Below, one piece after another: positions 7,485-16,900 of a stretch of DNA of 40,217 nucleotides; the first letter of the stretch is position 1; the number at the start of each line of letters is the position of its first letter. Origin of the DNA: an uncultured Clostridia bacterium (GTDB lineage: Bacteria > Bacillota > Clostridia > Oscillospirales > Ruminococcaceae); NCBI GenBank assembly GCA_945876755.1, contig CAMCPM010000017.1, forward strand, positions 1 to 40,217, given 5' to 3'. Position numbers and translations under genes: made by a program. The notes under the pieces were generated by a model. That model saw only the letters and a list, made by a program, of their open reading frames with translations, searched no databases and was not told the origin of the DNA.

Positions 7485-7818
7485 TTTTTTAATTCGTAAT
7501 TAAAACGAAATCAAAGATTTCGTTTCCGAGTTTAAAACAACCGCAAGCGGTTGTCTCCGAGTTTTTTCGTATTGCGAAAAAACATCGGGGGTGTATTCGG
7601 GTTTAAAACAAATGTAAAGCGCAAAACCGTAAAACGTCGGAGTTTATCGGGTTTATCACATTAAATTGAAAGCTTTAGCTTTCGTTTTAAACTCGGAGTA
7701 ATCGAATGGCAAAGCTATTCTTCAAGATAAAAGTCACATCTCTTATAATGATAATTTCGCGGCGACATATTAAAGGTTACTTTTATCCATACCGCGAAAT
7801 GCCTGCGCGGGCTCCGCG

Positions 7819-9192
7819 CTACTTGCCGACACAGAAACGGGAGAACACCTCGTTCACTACTGCTTCGGAAGCGCGCTCGCCTGTCAGCTCCAGCAGGTGG
7901 TTTTCACCCTCGTCTATGAGAATATTTACCCCGTCATAGGTCATGCCCGAACGAAGTGCTTCAAGTGCTTCACTGAAACAAGTTCTCGCCTTTAAAGCAC
8001 AGCTGCGCTGGCGCTCGTTGGCGAGTACCCCTCTGTCGGGGGCAAAGGCGGCGGTATTATATATCTTTTCTACGGCGGCTTGCAGTTTCTTCAAATTCTC
8101 GCCGGATTCTGATGATATTGCCGAGATAGTCACGCTGTCGAGAAAGCAGTCCGATATTGCCGAAAAGTCAAAGCGCTGCTCTAAATCGGATTTATTCAGG
8201 ACGGCTATTGCGTTTTTGCCTTTACAGCCTTCCGCAATGGCGATATCCTCGGCGGTTATTTCTGCGCCCATATCGAACACGGCTAAGATAAGGTCGGCGG
8301 TTTCAAGCTTTTTTCGTGCTTTATCTACGCCAACGCTTTCCACAAGGTCGCCTGTTTCACGTATTCCTGCCGTATCGGAAAGCCGCAGGACGATATCTCC
8401 CAGTCTGACGGATTCCTCCACGATGTCACGGGTCGTACCGGCAATATCGGTGACAATACTTCTTTCACAGCCCGAAAGCAGGTTCATAAGGGTGCTTTTT
8501 CCCACGTTGGGTCTGCCGACTATCGCTGTATCTGCGCCCTCGCGGATAATTCTGCCGCTGTCGTATGACGAAAGAAGTCCCTCAAGAGAGTTTACTGCCG
8601 TTTCAAGAGCGGCGGAAATTTCATACTCCTCAACAGCCGGAATGTCGTCCTCGGGGTAATCGACCCATGCTGCCAGCGAGCCGAGAAGCTTCAGCATACC
8701 GTCGGAAACCGCTTTGATACGTCGGTAGAGCGATCCTTCACGGAGAGCCTCGGCGCATTTGAGTCCTGCTTTGCCGTCGGCGGAGATAACGTCCATTACT
8801 GCTTCCGCCTGGGTAAGGCTCATCTTGCCGTTTAAAAAGGCACGCTTGGTAAAACCGCCCGGTTCGGCAGGCTCGGCGCCCTTTGAAAAGATCAGCTTCA
8901 ACACCTTATCGGTAACGAAAATTCCTCCGTGGCAGGAAATTTCGGCAACGTCCTCTCCCGTATATGATTTCGGCGCACGGAAAACTGTCAGCACTCCGTC
9001 GTCGATGACCTCCTCACCGTCGGTTATCTTACCGTAGGCACAGGTATAGCCCTCCATTTGGGTGGCAGGGGTATTATGCGAAACGGGGTGAAATATTTTT
9101 TCGGCTATATCAAGGGCGTTTTCTCCCGAAATGCGGATAACGGAGATGCCGCCCTGCGCTCTCGGTGTGGATATTGCTGCTATTGTTGACAT
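7819..9192 (-). CDS. mnmE: tRNA modification GTPase MnmE (TrmE)
   Basis: 457 residues from the ATG beginning MSTIAAISTPRAQGG, which matches the conserved family start; the open frame extends 23 codons further upstream but those codons are not conserved in type. The N-terminal tetrahydrofolate-binding domain is followed by an inserted GTPase domain: G1 GRPNVGKSTL (about 218), G2/G3 DIAGTTRD and LSDTAGIRET, G4 LNKSDL. The protein ends in FCVGK, the C-terminal catalytic cysteine motif CxGK. It works with MnmG on tRNA wobble uridines. The order mnmE-mnmG-rsmG is kept, but jag, which normally precedes mnmE, is 30 kb away on the other strand. Confidence 0.96.
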   Translation of the reverse strand: MSTIAAISTPRAQGGISVIRISGENALDIAEKIFHPVSHNTPATQMEGYTCAYGKITDGEEVIDDGVLTVFRAPKSYTGEDVAEISCHGGIFVTDKVLKLIFSKGAEPAEPGGFTKRAFLNGKMSLTQAEAVMDVISADGKAGLKCAEALREGSLYRRIKAVSDGMLKLLGSLAAWVDYPEDDIPAVEEYEISAALETAVNSLEGLLSSYDSGRIIREGADTAIVGRPNVGKSTLMNLLSGCERSIVTDIAGTTRDIVEESVRLGDIVLRLSDTAGIRETGDLVESVGVDKARKKLETADLILAVFDMGAEITAEDIAIAEGCKGKNAIAVLNKSDLEQRFDFSAISDCFLDSVTISAISSESGENLKKLQAAVEKIYNTAAFAPDRGVLANERQRSCALKARTCFSEALEALRSGMTYDGVNILIDEGENHLLELTGERASEAVVNEVFSRFCVGK

Positions 9193-9335
9193 TTTTATAT
9201 CCATTTTCCAAAAAGGAAAATGCACTCCTTTCCGTTTTTTACGGTTTGCGATTTTGCTCAAAAAAAGTGAGGAATGAAAAGCGAATGGATTTTCACTTTA
9301 AATTCCTCATAATTGGTCCTGTCATGAAAAAGGTA

Positions 9336-9743
9336 TCAATCTTTAATAGCTTTTTTTGCTTTGTTGACGATAGACTTGTCGTTCTCATAGGTCAGGACGG
9401 TTGTTGCGTGACCTATATCTACCCACTTGATCTCTGCGATCTCCTCCTCCTGTGGGACGAAATCATAGTTCTTCGCTTTGGCGATAAAGTATACTACGAT
9501 CTTCTGGGTGTCTTTTCTTGGAAAATACTGGACGGTTTCCCTAAATGTAGGATCGATTATAACGTCGATGCCTGTTTCTTCCAAAATTTCCCTATGTGCG
9601 GTCTCAACCTCGGTCTCGCCCTCTTCAACGTGTCCTTTAGGGAAAGACCAGTGACCGCTGTTGATGTGTTTGATAAGGAGAATTTCGATATTTCCGTGAT
9701 GCCTGCGGTAGACGATAGCTCCGCAGGATTTTTCATGGGTCAT
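9336..9743 (-). CDS. Nudix hydrolase, Ap4A-hydrolase type
   Basis: 135 residues starting at the ATG of MTHEKSCGAIVYRR, which follows GGAAAGGAAG by five bases; the longer frame upstream is a hydrophobic artefact. The complete Nudix box GHVEEGETEVETAHREILEE-TGI (about residues 43-65) contains all conserved Gly and Glu positions. The opening KSCGAIVYR and GHWSFPKGH match bis(5'-nucleosyl)-tetraphosphatases, which split Ap4A and related nucleotides. It lies between hflX and mnmE on the same strand, 181 bases after the hflX stop and 143 bases before the mnmE start. The substrate is inferred from family resemblance. Confidence 0.9.
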   Translation of the reverse strand: MTHEKSCGAIVYRRHHGNIEILLIKHINSGHWSFPKGHVEEGETEVETAHREILEETGIDVIIDPTFRETVQYFPRKDTQKIVVYFIAKAKNYDFVPQEEEIAEIKWVDIGHATTVLTYENDKSIVNKAKKAIKD

Positions 9744-9924
9744 ATGTACTTCCTTTCCGAAACCGGAAACGGCGTGTTCCCGGCTCTGCAAATTTATATA
9801 AGTTAGTATAATTATAACATAAATAATCGGTTTTGTCTCGCTTTTTTTGAAAAAAAATATAAGCAAGGCAAAAAAATTATTTCCAAGGGTAGTTTTACAG
9901 AATACGGACAGGAATATGATTTTA

Positions 9925-11169
9925 TTAAGCGCGGTATTTTTCTGCAAGGTGGAGCACTTTTTTATCCACGACGGCGTCGATAAGGGTTCCTTCGGGCAGG
10001 TACTCCTCGGAAATTATCTTGCCGTCTATACGGATAGTATTTATTATGCTTGTTTTGTCGTATGGTATAATAAATTTACCCCGTACTGAGGTCTCGGGAA
10101 GGTTTCTTGCGATGCAGTCAAGCAGGTCGTCAAAGCCTGTTTGCTGTTTTGCGGATATCTTGACCGTTCGCTCGTCGCATTTTATATTTTCGGCTTCGGG
10201 CAGCAGGTCGCATTTATTCAGCACGTCTATTCGTGGTATTCCGTCGCAGCCAAGCTCTTTTAAAACTTCGGCGGTGACCTCTGCCTGCTCGTAGCCATCG
10301 TCGGCGCTGATATCCACGAGATTTATGATTATATCTGCACTTGCGGCTTCTTCGAGGGTGCTTTTGAACGCTTCAACAAGGTTGTGAGGAAGGCGGCGGA
10401 TGAGTCCTACCGTGTCGATAAGCAGTACGCTTCTGCCGTCGGGAAGCTCTATCGCCCGTGAGGTGATGTCAAGGGTAGCGAAAAGCTTATTTTCGGCAAG
10501 CACGCCTGCGTCGGTAAGGGCATTCAGCAGCGTGGATTTTCCCACGTTGGTATAGCCTACTATTGCTGCGGAAAGGACGTTGTCCTTTTTTCTTCTTGCG
10601 CGGTGAAGCTCACGGCGGCGTTCAAGCTCTTTCAGTTCGGCTTCAAGGGCTTCGATACGCCTGCGGATATGCCGTTTATCGGTTTCAAGCTTGGATTCGC
10701 CGGGGCCTCTTGTGCCTATTCCGCCGCCGAGACGGGAAAGCTCTACGCCTTTTCCTGCAAGTCGGGGCAGGCGGTATTTCTGCTGGGCAAGCTCTACTTG
10801 CAGGCGGCCTTCCTTTGTAAGGGCACGCTGGGCAAAAATGTCCAATATCAGAGTGGTGCGGTCTATAACGCGGATATCCAGTATTTTTTCAATATTTCTG
10901 GTCTGGTTTGCGGTAAGCTCGCAGTCGAAGATAACAAGGTTTATTTCAAGAGCTGCGGCTTCTTCGGCAAGCTGTTCAAGACGTCCCGAACCGATAACGG
11001 TGGCGCTGTCGCAGGCGGGGCGTTTCTGTATCACCCTTGCGGCTACTTCGACTCCTGCGGTTGCGGAAAGCTCCTCAAGCTCGTCCAGGGAGCGTTCGGC
11101 GTCGAACTCGCCTGTATCTGCCGAAACAAGGACGGCTCGGGTCACGGTTTCGGTGATATTATCGGTCAT
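9925..11169 (-). CDS. hflX: Ribosome-associated GTPase HflX
   Basis: 414 residues from the ATG of MTDNITETV, eight bases after AAGGAG; a GTG nine bases further upstream overlaps the ribosome binding site. The N-terminal HflX domain is followed by the glycine-rich hinge LGGGIGTRGPGESKLETD (about 145-162), a charged coiled segment (RRRIEALEAELKELERRRE), then the G domain with GYTNVGKSTLLNAL, DTVGLIRRLPH and LNKCDLLP. HflX splits stalled or stressed 70S ribosomes. The short C-terminal region (EEYLPEGTLIDAVVDKK) is complete. Confidence 0.94.
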   Translation of the reverse strand: MTDNITETVTRAVLVSADTGEFDAERSLDELEELSATAGVEVAARVIQKRPACDSATVIGSGRLEQLAEEAAALEINLVIFDCELTANQTRNIEKILDIRVIDRTTLILDIFAQRALTKEGRLQVELAQQKYRLPRLAGKGVELSRLGGGIGTRGPGESKLETDKRHIRRRIEALEAELKELERRRELHRARRKKDNVLSAAIVGYTNVGKSTLLNALTDAGVLAENKLFATLDITSRAIELPDGRSVLLIDTVGLIRRLPHNLVEAFKSTLEEAASADIIINLVDISADDGYEQAEVTAEVLKELGCDGIPRIDVLNKCDLLPEAENIKCDERTVKISAKQQTGFDDLLDCIARNLPETSVRGKFIIPYDKTSIINTIRIDGKIISEEYLPEGTLIDAVVDKKVLHLAEKYRA

Positions 11170-11573
11170 TGGGATCACTCCTTAATTACACATTTCTAAT
11201 TTCAAATTTTACATTAATATAAATCAAAATTTCGTTTAAAAAATACGAGGGGGAAACCTATGAGGGGACAAGGAAAAACAAAATCCAACAAAAATCGGCA
11301 TTTCCTTTTCCCCTAACGGTTTCTGAACCAAACGCAAGCGTTTGGTTTTCGTGCATCCCCTTTCCCTTTCACCTCTTATCCTTTGCCGATTTTTAAGCTT
11401 GGGAATAAAGTTGTGCTTCTATACCATTTATTTTATAAACTGCTTTGTCATGTTTCAATGAGATGTTCAATTTATAAAATGGTTCTCCGTTAGACAGTTG
11501 TTTTCAGCAAAAAGAATTGGAGATTAACGCTTGCGCTCGTTTTAATTACGAATTACGAATTACGCATTACGAA
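11170..11573. other. Spacer with the second palindromic repeat family
   Basis: No gene supported. It holds repeat B copy 1 (11240-11490) and an AATTACGAATTACGCATTACG tract that supplies the proS stop codon. Confidence 0.7.
11240..11490. repeat. Repeat B, copy 1 (second copy 35663-35895)
   Basis: About 240 bases starting AAAATACGAGGGGGAAACC and ending in ATGGTTCTCC, shared with 35663-35895. In copy 2 the stem CGAGGGGGAAACC/GGTTTCCCCCTCG is perfect. In copy 1 the right arm is interrupted by a small hairpin module, CCAAACGCAAGCGTTTGG (about 11331-11348), as if one hairpin had been inserted into another. Confidence 0.75.
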
Positions 11574-13022
11574 TTAATAAGCTTTGCCCCAGTATACCAT
11601 AGTTTTTGCAGGCTTGCCGCAGCATATACACTTATCGGACAGGTTTTCCTGCTCAAAAGGTATACATCTTGAGCCTACACCTGTTGTTTCCTTGATTTTG
11701 TCCTCGCACTCTTCATCGCCGCACCACATTGCCTTTACAAAGCCGTCGCCGTTCTTTTCAAGGGCTTCGGTAATTTCCTCCATAGTTGTGCAGGAATAAG
11801 TATGCTTCTCACGGTTTTCAAGTGCCTTTGCGAACATTCCCTCCGGAATTTCCTTTTCAAGCATATTAACGGCGGTTTCTGTAATATCATCAAGGGAAAC
11901 GTCCTGCTTTACGCCGTTGTAGCGTGTGCAGACTACGCACTTATTTGCTTCGATATCCTTGGGTCCAAACTCGATACGAACGGGTACGCCTTTCATTTCG
12001 TACTCGGCAAACTTCCAGCCGGGAGAGTTGTCGCTGTCGTCTACTTTTACTCTGATACCTGCGGCTTTAAGCTTGTCTGCAAGCTCGTTTGCTTTATCGA
12101 GGACGCCTTCTTTGAACTGCTGGATAGGGATAATTACTGCCTGAATGGGGGCTACCGCAGGGGGAAGAACGAGTCCGTTATCGTCGCCGTGAGTCATTAT
12201 TATTGCGCCGATAAGACGAGTGGTAACGCCCCATGAGGTCTGGTGCGGGTAGACCTTTTTGTTTTCCTTGTCGGTGTACATAATTTCAAACGCTTTTGCA
12301 AAGCCGTCGCCGAAGTAGTGGGAAGTTCCTGCCTGAAGCGCTTTGCCGTCGTGCATAAGAGCCTCGATAGCGTAGGTTGCTTCTGCGCCTGCAAACTTGT
12401 CGCTGTCGGTTTTTCTGCCTTTTACTACAGGCATTGCAAGAGATTTTTCGCAGAATTCGGCATAGACATTGAGCATACGCTCGGTTTCCTCGATAGCCTC
12501 CTCGGCTGTGGCGTGGATGGTGTGACCCTCCTGCCAGAGGAACTCTCTTGAACGGAGGAAGGGACGGGTAGTCTTCTCCCAGCGAACAACGGATACCCAC
12601 TGATTATACAGCTTGGGCAGGTCGCGGTAGGAGTGGACGATGTTTGCGTAATGCTCGCAGAAAAGAGTCTCGGAAGTAGGGCGGACGCAAAGTCTGTCCT
12701 CAAGCTTTTCAGAGCCGCCGTGAGTTACCCATGCTACTTCGGGAGCGAAGCCCTCGACGTGGTCTTTTTCCTTCTGGAGAAGGCTTTCGGGGATAAACAT
12801 AGGCATACAGACGTTTTCATGGCCTGTTGCCTTGAACATGCCGTCAAGAATTCTCTGCATATTTTCCCATATTGCATAGCCGTAGGGGCGGATGACCATA
12901 CAGCCCTTGACCGAGGTGTATTCGATAAGCTCTGCTTTTTTTACGATATCGGTATACCACTTGGCGAAGTCTTCGTCCATTGAGGTGATCGCTTCGACCA
13001 TTTTTTTGTTATCTTTTGCCAT
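11574..13022 (-). CDS. proS: Prolyl-tRNA synthetase, short archaeal/eukaryote-like type
   Basis: 482 residues, against about 570 for the bacterial long form; it lacks the YbaK-like editing insertion. Class II motifs are visible: [16 protein letters not shown] (motif 1/2 region), [20 protein letters not shown] (motif 2) and the late [12 protein letters not shown] anticodon-domain segment. The C-terminal zinc-binding domain has CGDEEC...CIPFE...CICCG and the chain ends with the family's characteristic tyrosine (WGKAY). The start ATG follows AAGGAG. The last codon and TAA stop lie at the edge of a repeated AATTACG tract. The 96-residue membrane protein gene is 15 bases upstream, so the two are probably co-transcribed. 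Confidence 0.96.
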   Translation of the reverse strand: MAKDNKKMVEAITSMDEDFAKWYTDIVKKAELIEYTSVKGCMVIRPYGYAIWENMQRILDGMFKATGHENVCMPMFIPESLLQKEKDHVEGFAPEVAWVTHGGSEKLEDRLCVRPTSETLFCEHYANIVHSYRDLPKLYNQWVSVVRWEKTTRPFLRSREFLWQEGHTIHATAEEAIEETERMLNVYAEFCEKSLAMPVVKGRKTDSDKFAGAEATYAIEALMHDGKALQAGTSHYFGDGFAKAFEIMYTDKENKKVYPHQTSWGVTTRLIGAIIMTHGDDNGLVLPPAVAPIQAVIIPIQQFKEGVLDKANELADKLKAAGIRVKVDDSDNSPGWKFAEYEMKGVPVRIEFGPKDIEANKCVVCTRYNGVKQDVSLDDITETAVNMLEKEIPEGMFAKALENREKHTYSCTTMEEITEALEKNGDGFVKAMWCGDEECEDKIKETTGVGSRCIPFEQENLSDKCICCGKPAKTMVYWGKAY

Positions 13023-13037
13023 GTTAATAACTCCTTT

Positions 13038-13328
13038 TTATTTACTTTCTGTATTTTTACTATCATTAATACTTTTTGTATTGTTTTTATCAGCTTTTGG
13101 GCGGTCTTCAAAAACGCTGTAGACCTTATAATCATTTTCCGAAGTTAAATTATCCTCCACCCTTTCGGGACTCGGTTTCTTCTTGGTGATACCGTCGATA
13201 AGCTTTGCTGCTTTCGGGGTAAGGACGGCGATAAGCCAGACCAGCAGGAGCAGTCCCAGCATAGCGCCGCCGAACTTACCGAACAGGGCAAGCGACTCGT
13301 AGTTGATATTTTCAAAAACGGCGGGCAT
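13038..13328 (-). CDS. Small single-pass membrane protein of unknown function
   Basis: 96 residues from the ATG after GAAAGGAG. Residues 17-38 (GGAMLGLLLLVWLIAVLTP) are a clear transmembrane helix. The remainder is a hydrophilic, Lys/Asn/Ser-rich tail ending NDSKNTESK, probably cytoplasmic. The longer frame upstream lacks a ribosome binding site. It is 15 bases from proS on the same strand, so probably the first gene of a two-gene unit. I do not recognise a family. Confidence 0.65.
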   Translation of the reverse strand: MPAVFENINYESLALFGKFGGAMLGLLLLVWLIAVLTPKAAKLIDGITKKKPSPERVEDNLTSENDYKVYSVFEDRPKADKNNTKSINDSKNTESK

Positions 13329-13420
13329 ATATCGCACTCCTTTCAAATAAAGATACAGATTCATTATAACACAGAATTTTCTAAAATACAACTATTTATT
13401 TATATAAATTAGGGAGATTT

Positions 13421-13480
13421 GCGGCTTGGTGACGTTAGTATTATATAAACGAGAATTTAGCTTACTATTTTTGTATTAAC
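13421..13480 (+). repeat. GGTGACGTTAGTA repeat module, copy in the mfd-proS spacer
   Basis: GCGGCTTGGTGACGTTAGTA followed by TTATATAAACGAGAATTTAG and CTTACTATTTTTGTA. It recurs almost unchanged at 40150-40215, in reverse orientation near 36066-36095, and diverged at 3784-3802 and 3878-3920. Confidence 0.75.
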
Positions 13481-13756
13481 CAGCGAAGAGACAATAGCTG
13501 GTCCAGCGCAGCCGCGATGGCGAGGATTTTTAAGGGCGAGTAGCCCTTAAATCGCCGTCCGCAGACGGCGAAAGCCTTGCCTTAGAAGAGCTCCGCAAGG
13601 GGTGAATTTCGCGCAAAGCGCGGAAGAGGGGACGCCCTGCGATAGAGGGCGTCCCCTTGTTGCAGTTACAAAGATAATTTACCTTCAAAACAGTCCAGTG
13701 GACTGTTTTGAACGAAGTTTTGTTTTGACCTGACATAGCATCAACGGGTTTGCCAC

Positions 13757-13907
13757 TGAAATATACGAGGAGACAACCTTCAGGGAAAGGGGGAGCACTC
13801 ATTGAATGTCAGCTCCGTCGCCGTCTCCCCCTTTCCCTTGCGGTTTTCTCCTCGCGCTCCTCTTTCCCTAAACCCTTTCCCCCTCCGGCTACCGATGTCT
13901 TTTTATT
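13757..13907 (-). repeat. 150-bp palindromic repeat, copy 2 (inverted)
   Basis: Reverse complement of 3941-4091, with no difference that I can find over about 150 bases although the copies are 9.8 kb apart. This implies recent duplication or gene conversion. Confidence 0.85.
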
Positions 13908-13986
13908 GGGGTGGTTACTAATTCGACATTAAGATAAACTTTAATTTTTTAAAAATAATTACGAATTACGAATTCCGCATTACGCA

Positions 13987-16900
13987 TTACGCATTAGCTT
14001 TGTTTTCCCTCATAATGCGTATAACCTCCTGCATTAGCTCTACAGGCTTCTCGCCTTTCATTTTTACTGCTATATACGATTTCTCTCCGCCGTTGACCGT
14101 CACCCGTCCCTTATATGACGAGGTCAGCGCTTGTATCTGCTCCATATCCGCTGATTTCAAATAGAAAAACATTATTCCGTTTTTCTGCGATATCTCCGTT
14201 ATGGTAAGCTCGCTTGCCATATTCCTTGTCAGCGCTACGCTGATAAGTCCCTGAATGGCTTTCGGCGGCTCGCCGTAGCGGTCGATAAGCTCGTCTATCA
14301 AATCCATGCTTTCTTCGTTTGTACGCAGGGACGCTATTTTTCTGTACATATCAAGTCTGCCTGCAAGGCTTTCAATATAATTTTCCGGAATATGCGCTTC
14401 TATCTGAATGTCGATAAGGCAGTCTTCGGGTTTGGGCGGCGGCAGTTCGCCCTTTTCTTCGGCGATGGCTTCGCTGAGCAATTGCAGGTACATATCATAT
14501 CCGACTGCTTCCATATGTCCATGTTGCTTTCCGCCCAATATTGAGCCTGCGCCCCGTATTTCAAGGTCGCGGAGGGCTATTCTGAAGCCGCTGCCAAACT
14601 GGGTGAATTCTCTTATGGCGTCAAGTCTGCGTGAGGCTATTTCCGTAAGAGCCTTGCCCCGTCTGAATGTGAAATATGCAAAGGCTCGGCGGCTGGAACG
14701 TCCTACACGGCCTCTAAGCTGATAAAGCTGGGAAAGTCCCAGATTGTCGGCGTCCTCGATAATAAGGGTATTGACGTTGGGGACGTCCACGCCCGTTTCG
14801 ATAAGAGTTGTACATACGAGGATATCTATTTCATGCTCGATAAGCTGCCGCCATATTTCCGAAAGGCGTTCCTCGCCTATCTGACCGTGGGCGACGCCGA
14901 TTCTTGCATCAGGGATAAGCTCCTGAATTTTTGCGGCGCACATATCTATACTGTCGATGCGGTTGTGGATATAGTAAACCTGACCGCCGCGGCGCAGCTC
15001 TTTGGTAATTGCTTGTGCGATAACGCCCATATTATGCTCGATAACATAGGTCTGGACGGGGTGGCGGTCAACGGGGGGCTCTTCGATAACGCTCATATCA
15101 CGGATACCGCTCATTGCCATATTCAGAGTACGGGGGATTGGCGTTGCAGAAAGAGTCAGCACGTCGACTCCTGCGAAGGCTTCCTTGAAGCGCTCCTTAT
15201 GGGCGACTCCGAAGCGCTGCTCCTCGTCGATTATTACAAGTCCTAAGTTCAGAAATTTGACGTCCTTCTGCACAAGGCGGTGAGTACCGATTATCATATC
15301 TATTTCGCCACGTTTGAGCTGGCGGAGTATTTCCTCCTGCTGCTTGGGGGTGCGGAAACGTGAGAGAAGCTCTATTTTCATAGGGAAATGCTCGAACCGT
15401 TTCAGGGCGGTCTGGTAGTGCTGCCATGCAAGTACCGTTGTGGGGGCTAGTATTGCGCACTGCTTGCTGTCCTCCATACATTTGAACGCTGCACGGAATG
15501 CGACCTCGGTCTTGCCGAAGCCTACGTCGCCGCAGAGAAGTCTGTCCATTGGGGTTGGCTTCTGCATATCCTCTTTTATCTCCTGAATGGAGCGAAGCTG
15601 GTCATCGGTCTCGGAATAGGGAAATCTGGACTCGAAATCGTGCTGCCAGTCGTCGTCCTCGGAAAATGCAAAGCCGGGAGTCTGGCTCCGCTTTGCGTAA
15701 AGCTTGATAAGCTCGTCTGCCATATCCTTGACGGCTTTTTTGACTCTGCTTCGGGTCTTCTGCCACTCCATTGAGGAAAGCTTGTTCAGCTTCACCGAGC
15801 CGTTGTCACGGGGTCCGATGTATTTTGATACCATATCAAGCTGGTTTACGGGGACGTAAAGTACGTCGGTGCCTGCGTACTGAATGGTGATGTAGTCCTT
15901 TGTGATGCCTTCCATTTCAAGCTTGCGTATGCCTGCAAACCTGCCGATGCCGTGGAGGGCGTGTACAACAAGGTCGCCCGGGGCAATATCCGAGAGGGAT
16001 TTTATCTCCTCGCCTTTTTTGGCTTTTTTGAACTTCTTTTTAGACGTTGCCGCTCTTGCCTGGGTTATAAGTACGGTCTTTATATCGGGGTAATCGTAGC
16101 CCGAACTTACGCAGCCGGTGGTCAGCAGGACGTGTCCCTTTGTCGGCACGGAATCCGCTGTCATCACTGAGCAGGAAACGCCTTCGTCCTGAAGGTCCTT
16201 GGCGATAATGGGAAGAGTTTTTTCCGAGCCTGCCATGACTATTGCCGAATAGCCGTTTCCGCAGTAGGAATGAAGATCTTCGATAAGCTGGCGTATTTCG
16301 CCGCCCCAGGGGGCAGTCTGATTCGCTGTTGCGGAAATAAGCTTTTTGAATTTTAAATCTGCGCCTCGAAGGAAGGTATCAAAATGCAGAAGAGGGAAAC
16401 GGGCTGCTTTTGAGTACACCTCGCCGAGATCGGACATATAGCCTTCAAGTCCCTTGCAAAGCTCGCCTGCTTCAAGGAGAAGCTTTACGTCCTCGGCGTG
16501 GTGAGCCATTGCGCTGCGTGATTTTTCAAGGCAGTTGTGGTATTCGCAGAAAACAACGGGAGTTTCCTCGGTCAGGTAATCAAATATAGTTCCCGTTTTT
16601 TCGTATGCAAGGGGCAGATACTTGTCGATATCGCCCAGCTCCAGACCTGTATTTACACGGTCGATATCCCTTGCGATATTGTTTCTTACAAGCTCGGCAC
16701 GCTTGCCTCTTGCAGCCTTTGAAAGCTTTTCAAGCGCTGAAATAAGCGTTTCGGGGCTGTCGAAAAGAGTTTCTGCGGCAGGGGATATTTTCACCGTTTC
16801 CACCGGGTCAGTACGGCGCTGGGTCTCCGGGTCGAAGTATGAAAGAGTATCTACCTCGTCGCCCCAAAGCTCCATACGGACGGGGTTTGCGCTGCCTACG

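Larger units (their letters stand above)
7087..7818. repeat. 732-bp spacer of nested direct repeats carrying two parS sites
   Basis: A unit of about 165 bases starting AATTAAAACGAAA occurs at 7133-7299 and again at 7498-7665. They are nearly identical except inside hairpin stems (GAAACCTTCAATTTC versus GAAATCAAAGATTTC). Between them a second unit of about 64 bases, TTCCGCTTCGCGAAAAAACA through to TGTTCCACGTGGAACA, is present twice in tandem (7330-7393 and 7420-7484). A related unit lies at 17495-17615. No gene is supported here. Confidence 0.8.
13329..13986. other. 658-bp intergenic hairpin mosaic
   Basis: No gene supported. Contents in order: GCGGCTTGGTGACGTTAGTA module (13421-13480, also at 40150-40217), hairpins TTAAGGGC/GCCCTTAA, GCCGTC/GACGGC, GGGGACGCCCT/AGGGCGTCCCC (about 13529-13660), the inverted copy of the 150-bp repeat (13757-13907), and an AATTACGAATTCCGCATTACG tract that supplies the end of mfd. 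Confidence 0.7.

Noticed and set aside
7087-7818. Possible CRISPR-like array
   Set aside because: Repeats are of different lengths, nested and palindromic, with no regular unique spacers and no cas genes nearby.
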